This document shows, piece by piece, positions 59,407 through 64,000 of a DNA stretch of 64,000 nt. Numbering within the stretch: position 1 is the first letter of the stretch; every line of letters starts with the position of its first letter. The notes beneath the pieces are model-generated. The model saw only the letters and a list, made by a program, of their open reading frames with translations. It was not told where the DNA came from and ran no database searches. Made by a program: the position numbers and the translations under genes. The DNA is from Artemia franciscana. Lineage: Eukaryota > Arthropoda > Branchiopoda > Anostraca > Artemiidae. The stretch lies in the NCBI RefSeq assembly GCF_032884065.1, contig NC_088883.1:22563637-22627636 (forward strand), written 5' to 3'.

Positions 59407-60771
59407 ATAATATATTAGTTCTTCATCACTTTTTCGATGGTTTTATCTACGTGGGGCTCTTAGAAAATGTAAATTTTTTAAATCACACCTTATCTACCTA
59501 TGAAAGTTTTTGCCCAGAAAATTTCTTTTCCGCCAAAAACTAATCCATTCTACCCCCGCCCCTCCTTAGGTAGTGCTCATTTTCACATTTAGTATTTATC
59601 TTGTATTGACTAATTCAGTTTTAAGGAACACATTTGTATCTGTGCTTTTCCTATATCACAAAATGTTCCAGGAAAGTCTAAAAGGATTTGTTAATAGCAA
59701 GCATAATTACATGTGAAGAAAAAAGGTCTTGACCAGACATTACAACCATCTTGAGGTTTTCGCTCTTGTAATGTATTTAGCCAGTCTTCAAAATTTATCT
59801 TTTTATAAATTTTTTAGTTCGGAAAAACATATTGTCTATTGTCTGCAAATGATTGACTTTTCTTTTCTTTTCTAGATAATGAAGTAGGTGGGCAGTAAAT
59901 TACGGAACTCTCTGTATAAGCCTGTTCTCTGTTGCATTCGTCCTTTTGTGTATAGACGCTTATTTTTACATAAAAAGACAGTGCAGCAGAACTGGTTTCT
60001 TAAAATTTTAAAGTTTAAATAAAAAAAAACAAGGGTTCTAAACCTCAAGTTAAATAGAATCTCAGTAAAATTCGCGTATATTTTTTTTTTGCTCCCCTTT
60101 TTATATTTTACTAAAAAAAATAGAACCCTCAAAAAATTTCTAATCAATTTTGCTTCAATTTTTTGCTCATCCTTCACCTAACGAATTTACTGCTCATTGA
60201 AGCTGTGCAATTATGTGGCCTCTGCTCCTGACAAAGAACCTCTTCCTGACTCAACATACAACAACATTATTTTATTTTATATTTTAATATAAATTCAATC
60301 AATAAAATATTGTTTCTTTGTATTCTTGCAAACTGCTTGTTGTTCTTAGAGCTAGGGATAGTTCATAGGGACGGAGTACAAGGTAGAGAAAATTAAAATA
60401 AATACATAACTATGTTTATCAAAACAATATATGAAGAGCACTTACTATACACGAACAACTATTGTATACTTTCAACTTTAAGCATCCCCTTTTAAGAAGG
60501 GGATGCCATGAAGGAAAAGTGATATTGTGGTTATGTTTCAAAAACAGTTTCGACAGACCTATTTTGGGCCCACCATTTTATATTTGCGGATTAATGCTAA
60601 ACTTAAAAAATGTAGCTAGGACTTTTTTATATATAGAGTGAACCTGATAAAAGTAGGAAAGGGGATCTTGCTTGTCCAAAAACCCCAATGCCAAGGTTTA
60701 CTGTATCTATATGCTTACTAATGGCGAAGTAATAATCATAAAATGACTAAAATGATTCATTCTTTCGAAAA
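59291..60771. other. AT-rich junction of copies B and C
   Basis: It contains the (TA)n tract and the conserved hairpin at 60482-60506, and no recognisable gene. It matches 31221-32704, so the unit boundary itself carries no special sequence; 59958 is simply where the window's first base recurs. Confidence 0.6.
59351..59403. repeat. (TA)n microsatellite, longer allele (copy B)
   Basis: About 26 TA units at the position matching 31299-31335. Confidence 0.95.
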
Positions 60772-61045
60772 ATGGCTCTCGGAAAACTTCAAAAATGGCT
60801 CTCATCTCTTTACTTTCTTCACTATTCTGTGGATAAGTGTGAAGCAAACAGTGAAACCCTTTTAAAATATTCTTGTGCTTTAAGAGACGTTCTTCTATAA
60901 AGTTTTATACTTTCAATCCAGAAGATGAATAAGTTAATTCTTTAAAATTGTTCTGTGCTTTCGGCTGAGACATTTCTTCTGTGTATCTGCCTGTCTACAA
61001 TCCTTGTAAAACTAATTGTAGTTCCATTCAATTTGGCCAAATTTC
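60772..61045 (-). pseudogene. hAT relic remnant, copy C
   Basis: It is the same truncated hAT remnant, with the same deletion scar, as in copy B. Confidence 0.65.
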
Positions 61046-61410
61046 CATTCAATTTGGCCGAAGAAAATAAAATCAGTGAAAAATAGAATGTTAAACTTTA
61101 TTTTGCCGTGGGGGGAGGGAAGGTGTCAGCACGCCATAAGTTGAACACCTTACGAATCGTGCATGTTGTTTCAATATCTCTGGTGGGGTGTCCATATTGC
61201 TGATGGACGGGTTCTCTTTAGTAACAAACGTAGTGAGAGCCAATTCAAGTTTTGTTCCACTTTCTTTTTGTAGCTCTTTAATGTTAACAATGTTTGATAT
61301 AGCAACAGGGCCCTTGACTGATACCTAGTGCTTTGCTCAATCTTTGACAAAATTTTTTAAGGCCTACTACCGCTCTATCTTGATAGGTCCATAGAACTTG
61401 CTTGCTTTTT

Positions 61411-61442
<32 letters not shown>

Positions 61443-62499
61443 TCTTTACCGAACTAAGTATTTATAGTATACATTACAATATAATACTCTTCTGATCTTG
61501 TCAAGTGCCTGACAAAAGGTTCTTTAGAAGGGCAGTCCAGTAGACGTGAACCAAATATACCCTCGTTCAAAATTTGATTCAATCCAAATTTCAATTTTCA
61601 ACCCATCAACTAACAGTGGTCCCCCAATTACCTAAAAAAAATTCACATAATACCAATCTATTAGCTATATACAAGTTCATAATTTTTCCTTTTTCGATTT
61701 CAAACACCATAATTAGTAGTTGCCCTGAAAAATTAAAAAAGTACACCAGCTTTGCCTGAAAAACTTTATTGAAGACACGGCTGAATGTGAAAATTGCCTT
61801 TGCTTTTGAAATTTATTCTGCTTTTCAACTGGCTGCAAACTACCACGTTTTCTTATATTTTCTCATGCTGTCGATAAATGAGTTTCTTAAATTGAAATTG
61901 CTGGAACTCAAATAAGGAGAAATAATATGTAAAAATATTGTACAGATATGTAAGTTTCTGAACCGTCTCTATTTGACATTACGGGAGAATAAGGACACGG
62001 AAAAAAAACGAAGCTATCCACAGCAAAAAAGAAAATAATAATTTTGCAAAAAAAATCTTATTTGAGCCATGATTTCAATGAGGCTTTTTCAGGAAAAGAC
62101 TTCGCGCTTCTGATTTTTATTTTTTATTTTTTCTTAGCAACTAAGCGGATTTGAAAATTGTTTCCACTCAACCAATTTTGCCTAAGAAAGCTATAATAAA
62201 GAAAGGTCAGTACTTGGAATTCTATTTTTTTTTCTTTTGTTGTCCTGTTGCCTTGCATTGTCTTGCTTTGCCTGCTTTGTCTCCGAACTTATTTAAGAAA
62301 ACGCTCTAGTATGTTACTTCAAAAATCTAACCCAAAATACTACTCGAACCTTATTAGAAACTATATAGGATTAATCAAAATATAGCTTATGCTTTGTATA
62401 CAAAATATTTTGTTGCCAAACCCCAATTCAGCTCAGGTTCGTTTTGATGGAAATTGGCATTAGGGCATTGTCAATAGTCCTTATCGAATTTACTTGTTA

Positions 62500-64000
62500 T
62501 GGCACTTGGTATTAACCAAATGACATATAGCAATCGCCAATTCTGTCGGTCTGTCTGTCTGTCGGTCCCGGTTTTGCTACTTTAGGCACTTTCAGGTAAG
62601 CTAGGACGATGAAATTCGGCAAGTGTATCAGGGACCGGACCAGATTAAATTAGAAGTAGTCTTTTTTCCGATTTGACCATCTGGGGGGGGGGGAGTGGGG
62701 GCCGGTTAATTCGCAAAAATAGAAAAAATGAAGTATTTTTAACTTATGAGTGGGTGATTGGATCTGAATTAAATTTTATGTTTGGAATGATATTGTGTCT
62801 CAAAGCTTTTATTTTAAATCCTGACTGGATCTGATGAGATTGGGGGGAGTTGGAGGGGGGAAACCTTAAGTCCCAGTTTTGCTACTTTAGGCACTTCCAG
62901 GTAAGCTAGGACGATGAAATTTGGCAAGCGTATCAGGGACCAGACCATATTAAATTAGAAATAGTCGTTTTCCCGATTTGACCATCTGGGGGGGAGTGGG
63001 GGGTCGGTTAATTCGGAAAAAAATAGAAAAAAATGAAGTATTTTTAACTTATGAGCGGGTGATTGGATCTTAATGAAATTTGATGTTTGGAATGATATTG
63101 TGTCTCAGAGCTCTTGTTTTAAATCCCGACCGGATCAGATGACATTGGGGGGAGTTGGAGGGGGGAAACCTAAAACTTGGAAAACACTTAGAGTGGAGGG
63201 ATCGGGATGAAACATGGTGGGGAAAATAAACACAAGTCCTAGATAGATGATTGACATAAACGGAATGGATCCGCTCTCTTTGGGGTAGTAGGGGGGGGGG
63301 TATTTCTGAAAAATTAAAAAAATGAGGTATTTTTAACTTACGAACGGGTGATCGGATCTCAATGAAATTTGATATTTAGAAGGATATCGTGTCTTAGAGC
63401 TCTTATTTTAAATCCCGACCGGATCTGGTGACGGGGGCGGGGAGTTGGGAGGGGGAAACCTAAAACTTGGAAAACACTTAGAGTGGAGGGATCGGGATGA
63501 AACATGGTGGGAAAAATAAACACAAGTCCTAGATAGATGATTGGCATAAACGGAACGGATCTGCTCTCTTTGGGGTAGTTGGGAGGGGGGTATTTCCGAA
63601 AAATTAAAAAAATGAGGTATTTTTAACTTACGAACGGGTGATCGGATCTCAGTGAAATTTGATATTTAGAAGGATATCGTGGCTCAGAGCTCTTATTTTA
63701 AACGCAACCGGATCTGGTGACATTGGGGGGGGGGAGTTTGGAGGGGGAAACCTAAAACTTGGAAAACACTTAGAATGGAGGGATCGGGATGAAACTTGGT
63801 GGGAAAAAAACACGAATCCTAGATACATGATTGACATAACCAGAACGGATCCGCTCTCTTTGGGGTAGTTGGGGGGGGGGGGGTAATTCTGAAAAATTAG
63901 AAAAAATGAGGTATTTTTAACTTACGAACGGGTGATTGGATCTCCATGACATTTGATATTTAGAAGGATATCGTGTCTCAAAGCTTATTTTAAATCCTGG
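62500..64000 (+). mobile_element. TA-flanked G-rich tandem-unit element, copy C (runs off the window)
   Basis: The left end TGGCACTTGGTATTAACCAA is preceded by TA. At least five units follow, with the unit-to-unit order resembling 5057-6120 of copy A but with an extra unit near 63420-63720. The right end lies outside the window. Frames at 63359-63868 come from the repeats. Confidence 0.7.

Larger units (their letters stand above)
31890..59957 (+). repeat. Tandem segmental duplication, copy B
   Basis: This is a full unit between the two recurrences of the motif found at position 1. It is the only copy here with both recognisable peroxidase exons. It lacks most of the first G-rich array, the C-terminal coding end of the first DNA transposon and the 76-nt exon of the unknown gene. 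It shares with copy C, and not with A, the loss of 2.5 kb of hAT-containing DNA and several point differences near 32500, so B and C look closer to each other than to A there. Confidence 0.93.
59958..64000 (+). repeat. Tandem segmental duplication, copy C (right-truncated by window)
   Basis: This is the third start of the unit. It matches copy B closely from 59958 to about 62690, then keeps the long G-rich array that copy B has lost and copy A retains. The next peroxidase and satellite regions would lie beyond the window edge. Confidence 0.92.

Noticed and set aside
59325-59543. Frame with a long Tyr-Ile alternation
   Set aside because: It is produced by the (TA)n microsatellite, and the shorter tract in copy A gives no such frame.
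1-64000. LTR retroelement, Polinton or other virus-like element
   Set aside because: I saw no long terminal repeats, protease, integrase, capsid or polymerase motifs. The recognisable mobile DNA is hAT-like, DDE-type, LINE or MITE-like.
1-64000. tRNA or rRNA genes
   Set aside because: No cloverleaf with a GGTTCGAATCC-type T-arm and no rRNA core motif was found by eye.

Overview
The window is AT-rich animal DNA with spliced exons, LINE, hAT-like and other DNA-transposon relics, diverged satellites and almost no long open frames. The repeat style and gene content suggest an arthropod. My guess is a crustacean of the brine-shrimp (Artemia) type, but this rests on memory of repeat families and is weak.

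Layout: the window is one large tandem duplication. Copy A (1-31889, truncated at its left edge by the window), copy B (31890-59957) and the start of copy C (59958-64000) run head to tail. By eye they differ by about 0.5-1% in bases, plus a dozen indels of 70 bp to 2.5 kb. Each unit holds, in order: a small hairpin and AT-rich DNA; a hAT transposase relic; a TA-flanked element made of G-rich ~300-bp units; AT-rich repeats; a LINE tail; a second G-rich element; exons of an ER glutathione peroxidase (GPX7/8 type, ending KDEL); a ~265-bp satellite; a second satellite; a decayed DDE-type DNA transposon; a third G-rich element; exons of an unknown gene, including a glutamate-rich exon; and a second fragment of the same DNA transposon next to a (TA)n tract.

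Host genes: only two loci are convincing. The peroxidase has two exons in copy B (42075-42326 and 44028-44317) whose splice phases fit. Copy A keeps only the last exon (13309-13598), because a 1637-bp deletion removed the catalytic exon. The second locus has a 76-nt exon (27643-27718) present only in copy A and a glutamate-rich exon in both copies (29198 and 57162). Copy B lost the 76-nt exon by recombination between two 521-bp direct repeats. The copies have therefore decayed in complementary ways.

Nothing here looks like a novel defence or biosynthetic system. The most interesting points are the tandem array itself, which could be real or could be allelic haplotypes joined during assembly; the reciprocal exon losses; the deletion scars with templated or fold-back filler; the TA-flanked element that carries its own satellite; and a cluster of evenly spaced palindromes. 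No tRNA, rRNA, CRISPR array or LTR/virus-like element was recognised.
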